Below are positions 14,455 through 21,942 of a DNA stretch of 64,000 bases, piece by piece; positions within the stretch are counted from its first letter, which is position 1, and each line of letters opens with the position of its first letter. This DNA comes from a virus. Both the position numbers and the translations under genes were made by a program. The notes under the pieces were generated by a model, which saw nothing but the letters and a program-made list of their open reading frames with translations, was not told where the DNA came from and did no database searches. The stretch is taken from positions 124,001 through 188,000 of the IMG/VR virus record IMGVR_UViG_3300030329_006012; one strand, given 5' to 3'.

Positions 14455-14681
14455 AGGTTGGAGATTTAGTCAGGGCAAAGTACGTGGGTTATGAGGGGGA
14501 AAGACAAGTCTTTCTTATTACCACGGTAAGGCGACTAGAGGATCATCCCTTCTTCAAGCAAGGCGGCATGCTCTGCCCTGCTGACCACAACCGCGTCGAT
14601 GCCGTATCGCGCTGCATCAAGACAGGCTGGCTACACTACATTGTTGCAAGCCGCAACGAAGATTATGAGGTAATATCATGA
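14451..14681 (+). CDS. GDLV-family protein (tandem 3 of 4)
   Basis: 76 aa; ATG at 14451 overlaps the previous stop (ATGA). MKVGDLVRAKYVGYEG, then FLITTVRRL and a cysteine-containing insert (MLCPADHNRV) absent from tandem copies 1 and 2, and GWLHYIVAS. Sequence identity to neighbours outside the motif is low, so the duplications are old. Confidence 0.7.
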   Translation: MKVGDLVRAKYVGYEGERQVFLITTVRRLEDHPFFKQGGMLCPADHNRVDAVSRCIKTGWLHYIVASRNEDYEVIS

Positions 14682-14950
14682 TGAGCATAGGAGATTTGGT
14701 AAGGTATGACCCCAAGATGTTCAGGGAGCCCACATTGTCTGAGAAGCAGTCTCGCCCCTTTGGTTGGCTAAAGGATGACTACGAAGGCACAGAACAGGGA
14801 TGGGTAGGGCTGGTCCTAAAAGTAGATGAGAACATGTGGGGGAACCGATGGCACCACAAGCAAGACAATGGGCTTGGCTATGAGATTCAATGGAGCCACG
14901 GACTTAGAGAAAAAGTATATGCTTTTGAGATAGAAGAGGTTGAGGAATGA
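14678..14950 (+). CDS. GDLV-family protein (tandem 4 of 4)
   Basis: 90 aa. MSIGDLVRYDPKMF, long insert containing PFGWLKDDY, then GWVGLVLKVDEN, YEIQWSHG and the acidic end YAFEIEEVEE. Last of the tandem run; its stop overlaps the methyltransferase start (GAATGA). Confidence 0.7.
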   Translation: MMSIGDLVRYDPKMFREPTLSEKQSRPFGWLKDDYEGTEQGWVGLVLKVDENMWGNRWHHKQDNGLGYEIQWSHGLREKVYAFEIEEVEE

Positions 14951-15723
14951 AAAAGAAAGAATTTAAAAACGGAGTTGTTTATCTCGGAGATTGCCAGGAA
15001 GTAATGGCATCACTAGACAGGAATTCAATTGAGGTGTGTGTTACATCACCACCTTACAATCTTAACAAGAGATATTCAAACTACGACCACTCAAAGACTA
15101 GCAAGTCAATGACGGAGAAGTATGACAAGTGGTATGAAGATGATATGCCAGAATGGGAATACCAAGGCTGGCAACAGTCAGTCATTCACTCTCTGATGAG
15201 AGTCTGTGCCAGTAGCATCTTCTATAACCACAAGGTTCGCTTCGCTTGGCACAACCGCAACATCTTTCGTTCTGAGAGCAACCTGCACCATCCGATGCAA
15301 TGGTTGGCCAAGTTCCCCATCTGGTGTGAGATCATATGGGACAGGTGCGGCATAGGCAACCCATCAAGACGCTACCACATTCAGGAGGAGCGAGTCTACC
15401 AGATTCAGAAGCCCCGCAAGTGGAGCAATGACATGGGCCTAACCAACGTGTGGAAGATTCCGCCATCAAGAAATGATGGGCACGTCTGCACCTTCCCAGA
15501 GAAATTGGTTGAGAACTGTATCTTGCCTACCACAGAAGAAGGTGACACGATCATTGATCCCTTCTTGGGCTCTGGCACCACTGCAGTCGTGGCTATCAAG
15601 CACAACCGTCGCTTCATCGGCATCGAAAAGGACGAAGAATACTTCAAGCTGGCCTGTGAGAACATTGCAAAGGCAGAAGAAAACAGCACAAAGAAAGTAC
15701 TTGACACATCCCCAAGGGTGTGA
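14947..15723 (+). CDS. DNA methyltransferase (N6-adenine/N4-cytosine class)
   Basis: 258 aa. Catalytic motif IV VTSPPYN at residues 34-40 precedes the AdoMet-binding motif DPFLGSGTTAV near residue 203 and RRFIGIEKDEEY, the order of the beta group of amino-methyltransferases. TSPPY occurs in both N4-C and N6-A enzymes, so the base cannot be assigned. No nuclease lies next to it, so it is probably a solitary anti-restriction or regulatory methylase. The last codons contain the -35 box and spacer of the promoter at 15701. Confidence 0.9.
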   Translation: MKKKEFKNGVVYLGDCQEVMASLDRNSIEVCVTSPPYNLNKRYSNYDHSKTSKSMTEKYDKWYEDDMPEWEYQGWQQSVIHSLMRVCASSIFYNHKVRFAWHNRNIFRSESNLHHPMQWLAKFPIWCEIIWDRCGIGNPSRRYHIQEERVYQIQKPRKWSNDMGLTNVWKIPPSRNDGHVCTFPEKLVENCILPTTEEGDTIIDPFLGSGTTAVVAIKHNRRFIGIEKDEEYFKLACENIAKAEENSTKKVLDTSPRV

Positions 15724-15729
15724 TAAAAT
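15701..15729 (+). promoter_or_regulatory. Sigma70 promoter for the structured leader RNA
   Basis: TTGACA at 15701-15706, 17-base spacer, TAAAAT at 15724-15729. The boxes lie at the extreme 3' end of the methyltransferase gene and fire into the structured region. Predicted start near 15736. Confidence 0.8.
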
Positions 15730-15735
15730 GTAATC

Positions 15736-15840
15736 AAGAGAGGGATCATCTTCCCCTGCCTCAACCGGGTGTATGTACGTAATCCTCATACACTTGACGG
15801 GCAGCAAGTCGGCAGGGGCAACTGCTCATCTCTCTCGTTT
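15736..15840 (+). ncRNA. Structured leader or small RNA of unknown class
   Basis: Three nested helices can be drawn: AGAGAG (15737-15742) with CTCTCT (15830-15835); CCCCTGCC (15753-15760) with GGCAGGGG (15811-15818), eight perfect pairs; and TCAA plus GTGTATG (15761-15764, 15769-15775) with CATACAC plus TTGA (15787-15797). The hairpin loop is 11 bases. The element starts right at a strong promoter and ends about 15 bases before an AAGGAG site and the ATG at 15856, so it could be a riboswitch-like leader, a protein-binding leader or a processed RNA. It does not match any class I know and is not a tRNA. Confidence 0.6.
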
Positions 15841-15855
15841 TAACAAGGAGATACT

Positions 15856-16047
15856 ATGGAGTGGATGACACACCGAGCGGAACTGGAACAGAGAGTAACT
15901 ACGTTAGAGATGGTGCTGGTGGCAACACACAAGGCACTTGGAAACATTAAAGAGGATGTTCACTTCTATGGTGCGGCCAACGCAGCAGATAGTCTGGACG
16001 AACTTCAGGACAAACTAGAAGAGGTGATACAGTGTTTGAATTCTTAG
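15856..16047 (+). CDS. Coiled-coil protein, 63 aa, under the structured leader
   Basis: AAGGAGATACT precedes the ATG. Helical throughout (RAELEQRVTTLEMVLVATH and DSLDELQDKLEEVIQ), likely a coiled coil. It is the first gene controlled by the structured RNA. Function unknown. Confidence 0.65.
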   Translation: MEWMTHRAELEQRVTTLEMVLVATHKALGNIKEDVHFYGAANAADSLDELQDKLEEVIQCLNS

Positions 16048-16106
16048 TGTTATTTGGTATCTTTTATATTTGTTTATGTCAAACCAAGGAGTACAACCGT
16101 GACTAA
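16032..16106 (+). CDS. Possible 24-aa membrane microprotein
   Basis: GTG at 16032 preceded by GAGGTG; a hydrophobic helix (FEFLVLFGIFYICLC) followed by a polar tail. Overlaps both neighbours. Very short, so coding is uncertain. Confidence 0.35.
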   Translation: MFEFLVLFGIFYICLCQTKEYNRD

Positions 16107-16434
16107 AATTAACCCTTTTGATTTGCCAACTGAAGAAGAGCGTAGAGTACGAATTGTCCTTAAAAACATTGAGTGGGACACCAACACTTCTACGGGCTAC
16201 CATGATTATATTAACCAGAAGCTCCCATCTACGATGAGCATCCCTGTTGACAGCAACCTTCCGGAAGAAGAGATGGTGGCTGCAGCCATCGATTCAGCTT
16301 CGGACGTGTGGGGATTCTGCATCACTGATTGCGATGTTGAACCCGTTGACTATGGCTCACCTAAAGCAGACGATTCGTATGCCAGTGGAGACTCACTATC
16401 TGACACCCTTGATTATGAGGGGGAGATATTCTAA
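16099..16434 (+). CDS. Hypothetical acidic protein, 111 aa
   Basis: GTG start at 16099, chosen because AAGGAG lies eight bases upstream; an earlier ATG at 16054 would translate a region that codes in another frame. Contains EEERRVRIVLKNIEWDT and a C-terminal Asp/Ser-rich region. Some resemblance to small strand-helix-strand regulatory folds, but no motif recognised. Confidence 0.6.
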   Translation: MTKINPFDLPTEEERRVRIVLKNIEWDTNTSTGYHDYINQKLPSTMSIPVDSNLPEEEMVAAAIDSASDVWGFCITDCDVEPVDYGSPKADDSYASGDSLSDTLDYEGEIF

Positions 16435-16763
16435 TGGCTCTTACTATGGACGAGTTTTATAACATTGAGAGGGAGATGAGAAGCCATCGTGCCAATATGA
16501 GATATTACGAGGAATACTCACAGCGATGGACAGACGCAAGGTTGGAATTAGAAAGACTTCAGGGGGTAAAAAAAGAAAACCACATGGTTCCAAAAGTCGG
16601 TGATTTAATCACAGATGAGCAATACCCAAATGAAGGCGCCGCAGTCGTGCTAGAGGTCGGGGACAGAAGAAGAGAGTCGGATGTTTACCGAGTGTTGGCT
16701 CCGAAGGGAGTTATGTGGCTTAACAAGGGATATGTAGAATATCAGTGTCGCTTGTTATCTTAG
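16434..16763 (+). CDS. Coiled coil plus GDLI domain
   Basis: 109 aa. Residues 1-45 are a charged helix (EREMRSHRANMRYYEEYSQ); residues 52-109 carry VPKVGDLITDEQ, AAVVLEVGD, VYRVLAPKG and a final YQCRLLS, the family layout. A second ATG at residue 51 could start the domain alone. Second example of the GDLV domain fused to a helical module. Confidence 0.65.
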   Translation: MALTMDEFYNIEREMRSHRANMRYYEEYSQRWTDARLELERLQGVKKENHMVPKVGDLITDEQYPNEGAAVVLEVGDRRRESDVYRVLAPKGVMWLNKGYVEYQCRLLS

Positions 16764-16778
16764 GAGCTAGTTATATGT

Positions 16779-16871
16779 ATGGAAGGATACGCTGGAGTTT
16801 TCTTATATATAACGCTGCTAATAGCAGGTTTCAACCTCCTAGTTTTTTTATTAACACACACACCCCTTTAA
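16779..16871 (+). CDS. Possible 30-aa membrane microprotein
   Basis: ATG at 16779 behind TAGGAGC. Nearly all hydrophobic (VFLYITLLIAGFNLLVFLL). A competing frame from 16775 encodes a polar 40-aa peptide, but the hydrophobic helix is more gene-like. Confidence 0.4.
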   Translation: MEGYAGVFLYITLLIAGFNLLVFLLTHTPL

Positions 16872-16900
16872 GATTGGAGCAATATGTGTTATGTTAAGTT

Positions 16901-17020
16901 ATGGTTTTTGCAAAAATATGTGATGAAGCTCTCAAAGGCAATTGGTATTTGCTCTATTTGGCAGACATAATTGTCTGGTTTGCCGTAGGCTACATTTGTG
17001 GCGGAGGAATGATAAGATGA
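16901..17020 (+). CDS. Possible 39-aa membrane microprotein
   Basis: ATG at 16901; helix YLADIIVWFAVGYICGGG. Its stop overlaps the next start (ATGA), supporting coding. An alternative 28-aa frame begins at 16882 and has a better ribosome site (GGAGC), so the true gene here is uncertain. Confidence 0.4.
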   Translation: MVFAKICDEALKGNWYLLYLADIIVWFAVGYICGGGMIR

Positions 17021-17322
17021 AAAAGACTATACCAGATGTTAGTGAAATTTTAAATGCTTGTGATAAAAAAACTAGGTTTTCGATAAGAAGGCCAGAAGAT
17101 GCGAAGGAGAAGGCAGTGGAAGATATGTTAGAGAACGAAGCGCCAGGAATGATGGATTTTACGACTATGACGTTGGGAGATCTCATTGGTGCGGCCCACT
17201 CTTTTAACCGAGAGATGTTGAGTTCGGCTGCAGATACGGATCAGAGAGTAGCCTATTTTACTCTTTTTGCTTTTGAGGAGCGAGCAAAACGACTTCAGGA
17301 GCATTTTGAGCATGTTCAATAA
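17017..17322 (+). CDS. Hypothetical protein, 101 aa
   Basis: ATG at 17017 with GGAGGAAT upstream. Helical, with the C-terminal segment FTLFAFEERAKRLQEHF. It contains TLGDLIGAAHSF, but in mid-protein within a helix, so this is not the GDLV motif. Family unknown. Confidence 0.65.
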   Translation: MKKTIPDVSEILNACDKKTRFSIRRPEDAKEKAVEDMLENEAPGMMDFTTMTLGDLIGAAHSFNREMLSSAADTDQRVAYFTLFAFEERAKRLQEHFEHVQ

Positions 17323-17524
17323 ATTTAAAAAAGACGATTTAGTGGCCTATTCTGCTTATCCCAATTCTATTCCACTGGGCATTGTCAAGGAAATTAAAGA
17401 AAAGAAGGGCAAAGCAGTTGTGATGGTTTATGTTCTTGACACCTGCATCGAAGATGAGGTTGGGGTAGTTAAGTGTGTGCCCTATCATAAACTTGAGAAA
17501 GTGGCAGAGGGTGTTTTAACATGA
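17312..17524 (+). CDS. GDLV-family protein (KDDLV variant)
   Basis: 70 aa; ATG at 17312 overlaps the previous gene, and AGGAGC lies upstream. FKKDDLVAYSAY at residues 5-16, IPLGIVKEIKEK, AVVMVYVLD and YHKLEKV. The motif glycine is replaced by aspartate. Confidence 0.65.
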   Translation: MFNKFKKDDLVAYSAYPNSIPLGIVKEIKEKKGKAVVMVYVLDTCIEDEVGVVKCVPYHKLEKVAEGVLT

Positions 17525-17706
17525 GTCTGTCTTTAAACTCAGAACAGCTTACTTACCTCTATGAGACACTACATGATCGTAAGACCATGAAGAAGGTGTT
17601 TAGGGATTCTAAAAAACAGAAGCGACTTTGTGACAAAATAATGTCTCTTATTGAAGGAGAGATTCTACAACATTCGTCGGAGGAAGAGGTACATGACAAA
17701 GGATGA
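17521..17706 (+). CDS. Hypothetical helical protein, 61 aa
   Basis: ATG overlaps the previous stop. Sequence MSLSLNSEQLTYLYETLHDR followed by basic helix and SLIEGEILQ looks like a small protein type common in phages, role unknown. Ends inside the next gene. Confidence 0.6.
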   Translation: MSLSLNSEQLTYLYETLHDRKTMKKVFRDSKKQKRLCDKIMSLIEGEILQHSSEEEVHDKG

Positions 17707-17980
17707 TGGCTGTGTGTTTATGTATGAAGTGGGAGACTTGGTTGAGTTGGCTCGGTTTGGATACGCCCCAATTGATGATAAAGACAGGGTGTTCGGGACA
17801 ATCATCGGGAAGATAGAGCCGATTGACTATTATGTGCCACGATACAAGGTTCGGATTCAATACAAATCCCACGATAGGGAAAACGCGCTAGATGAGTACG
17901 TTCTTGCAGGTAAAGAGCGCATCATCACGGTGATGGAGTACGACATCGCGGGAAAGACAACAGGGGACTCTCAGGAGTAG
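17693..17980 (+). CDS. GDLV-family protein, 95 aa
   Basis: ATG at 17693 with GGAGGAAGAGG upstream. MYEVGDLVELARFGYA, GTIIGKIEP, YKVRIQYKSH and ERIITVMEYD. A longer C-terminal tail than most copies (GKTTGDSQE). A small GGCG/CGCC hairpin follows the stop codon. Confidence 0.68.
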   Translation: MTKDDGCVFMYEVGDLVELARFGYAPIDDKDRVFGTIIGKIEPIDYYVPRYKVRIQYKSHDRENALDEYVLAGKERIITVMEYDIAGKTTGDSQE

Positions 17981-18015
17981 GCGCTTGCGCCGCAAACTTG
18001 ACGGAAATTTTTTTT

Positions 18016-18351
18016 ATGACAGGGGGCAAAGAGCGGCTAAAAAAAGGTGATTTGGTGCTAGTGCAGCCCATGCGATACTGCTATACCTTCACTTCGGGCA
18101 GCATAGAAAGCCTCAACACAGAAGGCCACACTAAAGATTCCCCCAACCACACAGCACACCATTGGACAGAGGATGGTTTCAAGGCCCGTGTCATTAGCGT
18201 TGAAACACTACTTACCCCCCACAATGAAGAGGAATATGTAGAAGTAAAGCTCTTTGGGAGAGGTAGAAAGCACTTTGTGAAACGGAATGAAGAGAAAACC
18301 AAGGTGGTTTGGGTTCAAAGGCGCCTAGTTAGTAAGTGTAAGGAAGAATAA
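18016..18351 (+). CDS. GDLV-family protein, 111 aa
   Basis: ATG at 18016; the earlier TTG at 17998 has no ribosome site, and neither start is strong. RLKKGDLVLVQPMRYCY, then a long insert, FKARVISVETLL, VEVKLFGRG and WVQRRLVSKC. Among the largest stand-alone members. Confidence 0.65.
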   Translation: MTGGKERLKKGDLVLVQPMRYCYTFTSGSIESLNTEGHTKDSPNHTAHHWTEDGFKARVISVETLLTPHNEEEYVEVKLFGRGRKHFVKRNEEKTKVVWVQRRLVSKCKEE

Positions 18352-18374
18352 AAAAAGGAGACTAACCAACCAAA

Positions 18375-18665
18375 GTGACCGTCATTAGAGACTACATCGA
18401 TTACCCACCTGCAAAACCAGGAGACTTAGTGAGGTTATACAATTGCTACACTTCCCATGTGGAAAACCCAGCAACAATTGTTGGCCTTTTGTTGGGAACG
18501 AGTTGGGAGGCACAGTTTGAGTTTTATGAAGTGGCAGTCTTGCAGGACGAACAGGGGTATGGCGGATATGTTCAGCGATACTTAACTAGCGATTTCTTTG
18601 TGGGTGTGCTTCCGCCACCTGCAGAAAGTGAGGAGGAAAAAGATGAGCAGAAAGAAAAAGAATAA
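18375..18665 (+). CDS. GDLV-family protein, 96 aa
   Basis: GTG start at 18375; the only purine-rich site (AAAAGGAG) is rather far upstream. PAKPGDLVRLYNCY, TIVGLLLGTS, YEVAVLQDE and RYLTSDF, with an acidic tail. Its end overlaps the next gene. Confidence 0.65.
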   Translation: MTVIRDYIDYPPAKPGDLVRLYNCYTSHVENPATIVGLLLGTSWEAQFEFYEVAVLQDEQGYGGYVQRYLTSDFFVGVLPPPAESEEEKDEQKEKE

Positions 18666-18846
18666 ATACAGCACAAAGCAGGACAATGTTCCGCATGATG
18701 ATGAAGAGAGAAAGAGAATGATTGAAGAGTTTATCTCCCAGAACGCAGAAGATGGAGAGTGCTTTCAGTGCTATGAGGCAATTCCCTATGAAGGGGCTCA
18801 GATGGTTCGTTCCACTGTGCGCGGCAAGGGCAAGAGATCAGAATAA
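18643..18846 (+). CDS. Hypothetical charged protein, 67 aa
   Basis: ATG at 18643 with GAGGAAAAAG upstream. Basic N terminus (SRKKKNKYSTKQ) and one C-x2-C pair (GECFQCYEAIPYEG), too few cysteines for a zinc site unless it dimerises. Unknown function. Confidence 0.55.
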   Translation: MSRKKKNKYSTKQDNVPHDDEERKRMIEEFISQNAEDGECFQCYEAIPYEGAQMVRSTVRGKGKRSE

Positions 18847-18870
18847 ATAAAAAAGAAGAAGGAGCCCAAG

Positions 18871-19323
18871 ATGATGAGAAAGTTTTTATATGAAGACATG
18901 GCAGATGCCATAAAGAAGTTGAAGGCACTAGGAAGAGCCGTGAGTCCCGATACAATAACCAGAAAAGATTTGGTTGACTTAACCAGAGCAAAGGCCAATT
19001 GGAACATGGAGCCAGAAGAGATGGAAGTGGTAAACCAAAACACTAAGCTCGCTACAGACACTCCAACAAGGCCAGACCGTGGCGGCAATAAGATGCCAGA
19101 TCTTGCGGGTGACACGGACTTCACCGATACTGCAGCAACACCAGTTAATGATACAGAGGTTGATGGTGGAAGCACAACTGCAATGGTGAGCGCCCTTCAA
19201 GACAAGAAGGATGAACTCGCAGACTCTATTGCATTGGCATTGGAGCCAGAACTTGCCAACGCAGAACCAGATCTTAAACAGAAGATTGCCAAAGCTATCG
19301 AGGCAACACTTCTTGGCCATTAA
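18871..19323 (+). CDS. Hypothetical protein, 150 aa
   Basis: AAGGAGCCCAAG precedes the ATG. N-terminal helix (FLYEDMADAIKKLKALGRA), a disordered Thr/Asp-rich linker at residues 65-105 and C-terminal helices rich in Ala/Glu (ADSIALALEPELANAEPDL). No motif recognised. Confidence 0.65.
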   Translation: MMRKFLYEDMADAIKKLKALGRAVSPDTITRKDLVDLTRAKANWNMEPEEMEVVNQNTKLATDTPTRPDRGGNKMPDLAGDTDFTDTAATPVNDTEVDGGSTTAMVSALQDKKDELADSIALALEPELANAEPDLKQKIAKAIEATLLGH

Positions 19324-19340
19324 GCTACGGGGTTACAGCC

Positions 19341-19613
19341 ATGAAAAAGTCTTGGGAAGACATCACCAAAGAAGTTGAAGAAGAAATGTTAAAGAGATTT
19401 AACAGCGTCCCACTAGAGCAGAGAGCCAAGCTCGGCATCGAACCCGGAAGCGATCCTAAGTGTTATGAGAATCGACAATGGGTGCAGTGCTATGTTCAAA
19501 TGCTCGCGTGGAAAGACAAGTGCCGCCAACTGCATGAGCAATTAAATCCTGTAAAGCTCGTGAAGGAAAAACCTGCGGGAACTAAAAAAATAAAAAAGAA
19601 AAAGAGCAAATAA
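19341..19613 (+). CDS. Hypothetical protein with lysine tail, 90 aa
   Basis: Helical and charged; residues 75-90 are almost all lysine and threonine (AGTKKIKKKKSK), suggesting nucleic-acid contact. Stop overlaps the next start. Confidence 0.6.
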   Translation: MKKSWEDITKEVEEEMLKRFNSVPLEQRAKLGIEPGSDPKCYENRQWVQCYVQMLAWKDKCRQLHEQLNPVKLVKEKPAGTKKIKKKKSK

Positions 19614-19837
19614 TGAGCAACAGAAAAGAGATGCTAGAGATAAGAGACTTTAAGAGAGAACTATACGCTGCAGTGTTTGCTAATGACTCAGCGCAATTGT
19701 TGGAAGCATGGTATGGGCCAGAAGGTGGCCGAGAAGTTTATCTTTTAACTGCAGCACTTAAAATACCAAAGATAAAAGCAGCTATCCACAAGGCCGTTGA
19801 ATGGACTCAGGAAGAGAATGCCTCTAACCAAGAGTAA
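19613..19837 (+). CDS. Hypothetical helical protein, 74 aa
   Basis: ATG overlaps the previous stop (TAATG). Segments ELYAAVFANDSAQLLEAW and YLLTAALKIPKIKAAIH look all-alpha. No known domain. Overlaps the next gene by 20 bases. Confidence 0.6.
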   Translation: MSNRKEMLEIRDFKRELYAAVFANDSAQLLEAWYGPEGGREVYLLTAALKIPKIKAAIHKAVEWTQEENASNQE

Positions 19838-20057
19838 GATAACAGAACTCAATGCAGAGATAGCTTATCATGAAGTGTTATTCAGGAGGGGTAAGATATC
19901 CTATGAACAGTTTGAGGCTGAGAGACACAAGCTTATAGGGGAGTATTATATGAAGTACTATGATGATGAAATGAATTGCTTGCTAGACTATGAGAAAGAC
20001 TCAGAGCCCAAAGGGTTGTTGGGTGTTGCAGTTAAGCTGCTAAGAAAGTTGTTCTAG
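19818..20057 (+). CDS. Hypothetical helical protein, 79 aa
   Basis: ATG at 19818 preferred over a TTG at 19797 because AGGAAGAG lies just before it. Helical hairpin (KITELNAEIAYHEVLFRRGK, SYEQFEAERHKLIGEYY), then VAVKLLRKLF. A short hydrophobic C terminus may touch the membrane. Confidence 0.6.
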   Translation: MPLTKSKITELNAEIAYHEVLFRRGKISYEQFEAERHKLIGEYYMKYYDDEMNCLLDYEKDSEPKGLLGVAVKLLRKLF

Positions 20058-20356
20058 TGAAGATTGGCCAACCAACCTATAGTGTGGGAGACCTAGTGAA
20101 GATAAGGGCCTCTAACTATTATTATTGGGATGGCCCAAGGGAAAGCGTGGTCAGCGGATCTTACGGTTTAGTGGTTGGTAAGACTAACAGTTGGTATGAA
20201 GCGTATGAAGAAGCTCGCACTGATGATAGGGGAGGCACACGCTATTGGGATAATGTTAATTATTCTCCTTACAGGGTTTGGATATGTGGAACTAATGACT
20301 TTGAATGGATTAGTCCTGAGTATATGGAGCCAGCTTATAAGGATAAAAAAGGTTGA
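20057..20356 (+). CDS. GDLV-family protein, 99 aa
   Basis: GTG start overlapping the previous stop (TAGTG). YSVGDLVKIRASNYYYW, GSYGLVVGKTNSW, YRVWICGTN and ISPEYMEP. Rich in aromatic residues. Last gene before the large non-coding region. Confidence 0.68.
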   Translation: MKIGQPTYSVGDLVKIRASNYYYWDGPRESVVSGSYGLVVGKTNSWYEAYEEARTDDRGGTRYWDNVNYSPYRVWICGTNDFEWISPEYMEPAYKDKKG

Positions 20357-20925
20357 TTTTATTAGTTCCTGCGAATTGCCATTAATGGGGATGGTATATT
20401 AAGCAGGTTGGCTTGTGGGGTAACGTGAGGCCAGTTGAGGATCTAAGGGGGGTTTGGTGGTAAATGGTGGATCGTAGTGCATAACCCTAGCGCATACGCT
20501 AACTAGATCCCATCGCTAAAAAGTGATCTCTGTTTCCCTTTATTAAACGCCTACTTGCAACCCTGCGCCATGCCGCTACACCTGCCTATCTGCCCGTAAT
20601 TGCTACTCTTTCTACCCCTTGCAGTGCGCCAATCCGATGCATTATGCAGATCCGGCCCTAAGCCATTCTACGCCACCTCTGCAAGTCAAGCAAATTCGCC
20701 TAACCCCCCGAAATCATTGAATTGTCGCTTTTTGCGTAAGTGCGCGGAACTAAAGGAATAAAAACCCTTGCTTTCCTTGCTCAGTTTAGTATAATGGGTA
20801 CATCTTGAAAGGGAGGCAGCAAAAATGAACAAGTAGGGCGCAGGAGAGAAATCCAATTGAGCAAGACGTCGTGGGCTCCGGAAACAACACCTTAAACAAA
20901 AGCGAAACCGAAAAGGAAATAAGCA
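20357..20925 (+). other. 569-base non-coding region upstream of array B
   Basis: No convincing gene. Visible items: a G-rich stretch (about 20447-20470), a hairpin TAGCG-CATA-CGCTA near 20488-20502, ACTAGATCCC and AAAAAGTGATCTC shared with the 10.5 kb module, CCCTTTATTAAACGCCTACTTG similar to 10521-10541, and then the promoter at 20768. A leader of about 120 bases separates the promoter from the first gene and contains a stop-interrupted ATG (20825). It may be a replication or regulatory locus. Confidence 0.5.
20768..20795 (+). promoter_or_regulatory. Array promoter B (duplicate of 10717)
   Basis: TTGCTT at 20768-20773, 16-base spacer, TATAAT at 20790-20795. From CAGTTTAG through the -10 box to ACATCTT it is identical to the promoter at 10717, while the flanks differ. 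Confidence 0.8.
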
Positions 20926-21276
20926 ATGCAAACCACCTATCTAACAGTCCCCAATACAAAAGAAAACCTTGCCAAAGTCAAGCAAACCGTTGCCGAGCAT
21001 ATGGTTGAGAAATGCTTGACCGAAGAGCAGATCAGAGCCTATGCAGTTCAAGCCCTCGTTGATTCTTATGACGCTGGCCTGTATACCATTGGCTCATTGG
21101 CTCGCCTTGTTAAAGATACCCCTGCCGATGCAGGTTGCCGCATCCCGCAACCACAGGAAGCACTGTATTATGGCAGCATGCCAGGCTATCAAGGCAACGG
21201 CCCAGAATACTATTTCTACACTAAATCCCACGAACCAGAATATAACTCACTTGAGGTAAAAGAAGAGGTGCGATAA
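20926..21276 (+). CDS. Hypothetical protein, first gene of array B
   Basis: 116 aa, AAAAGGAAATAAGC upstream. Helical first half (NLAKVKQTVAEHMVEKCL, EEQIRAYAVQALVDSYD) and a Pro/Tyr/Gly-rich C-terminal third. No domain recognised. Position behind a consensus promoter suggests early high expression. Confidence 0.68.
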   Translation: MQTTYLTVPNTKENLAKVKQTVAEHMVEKCLTEEQIRAYAVQALVDSYDAGLYTIGSLARLVKDTPADAGCRIPQPQEALYYGSMPGYQGNGPEYYFYTKSHEPEYNSLEVKEEVR

Positions 21277-21608
21277 TGCAACTGAGCAAAGACGAAGTAA
21301 CGAACGAAGTACAATCCACAATCCTTGGCGTGTTCTGTGAATTCTTTAAAGATGAGCTTGGCCAAGATAGCGGCAACCATATTCACGCAACCAAAGCAGA
21401 CAACATTGTATGCGAAAACGTTGTAAACGCTGACGAAGATCCAGGTGAATGGAGCCGCGAAGCAATGACGATTATTTATCACGATGATCTGATGCCGTCT
21501 TACGGTGGTATTTTCCACATCGATTTGTGGGCAAAAGTCTCGGACGTCCTTGGTGATTATTATGTCGAACCAATTAACGGTGAAGTGTCTGCCGTCTATT
21601 CTTTATAG
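21276..21608 (+). CDS. Hypothetical protein, 110 aa
   Basis: Start overlaps the previous stop (ATAATGC). Acidic; helix EVQSTILGVFCEFFKDEL followed by strands (IFHIDLWAKVSDVLG, YYVEPINGEV). Unknown function. Confidence 0.65.
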   Translation: MQLSKDEVTNEVQSTILGVFCEFFKDELGQDSGNHIHATKADNIVCENVVNADEDPGEWSREAMTIIYHDDLMPSYGGIFHIDLWAKVSDVLGDYYVEPINGEVSAVYSL

Positions 21609-21617
21609 GAGCCTCGA

Positions 21618-21941
21618 ATGAAATTAGAACCATTAGGTAAGAACCAAACTCGCGTTATTGTGCAAATCCCTGATGAGGAATTAGACCTCACTTGGGACAA
21701 GGATATTTATTTCTCTTATGGACAGCCCGTGTTGGTTGTGAACTATCGCAACGCAACCATCCACGAAAGCTGTGAGAGGTATTCCAAAACCACCAGCAAG
21801 CACCTCAATGCATTCAAGCGCATGTGCAATCGTTATGATGATCGCGGTGGTCCTATCGACCCTGCCGAATTGCATGGACGCGAATGGACAATTATTCAAG
21901 CGAATGAACACCGTATGCACACCGTTGCGGGAGAACGATAA
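21618..21941 (+). CDS. Hypothetical protein, 107 aa
   Basis: TAGGAGCCTCGA precedes the ATG. Beta-rich N-terminal half (TRVIVQIPDEELDLTW, PVLVVNYRNATI) and a helical middle. No known motif. Confidence 0.65.
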   Translation: MKLEPLGKNQTRVIVQIPDEELDLTWDKDIYFSYGQPVLVVNYRNATIHESCERYSKTTSKHLNAFKRMCNRYDDRGGPIDPAELHGREWTIIQANEHRMHTVAGER

Positions 21942-21942
21942 A

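Noticed and set aside
15736-15840. tRNA or known riboswitch (for example preQ1)
   Set aside because: No tRNA arms or CCA and no match to a riboswitch core I know; left as unclassified RNA.
17017-17322. TLGDLIGAAHSF as another GDLV-family motif
   Set aside because: It lies mid-protein in a helical context and lacks the following strand pattern; coincidental.
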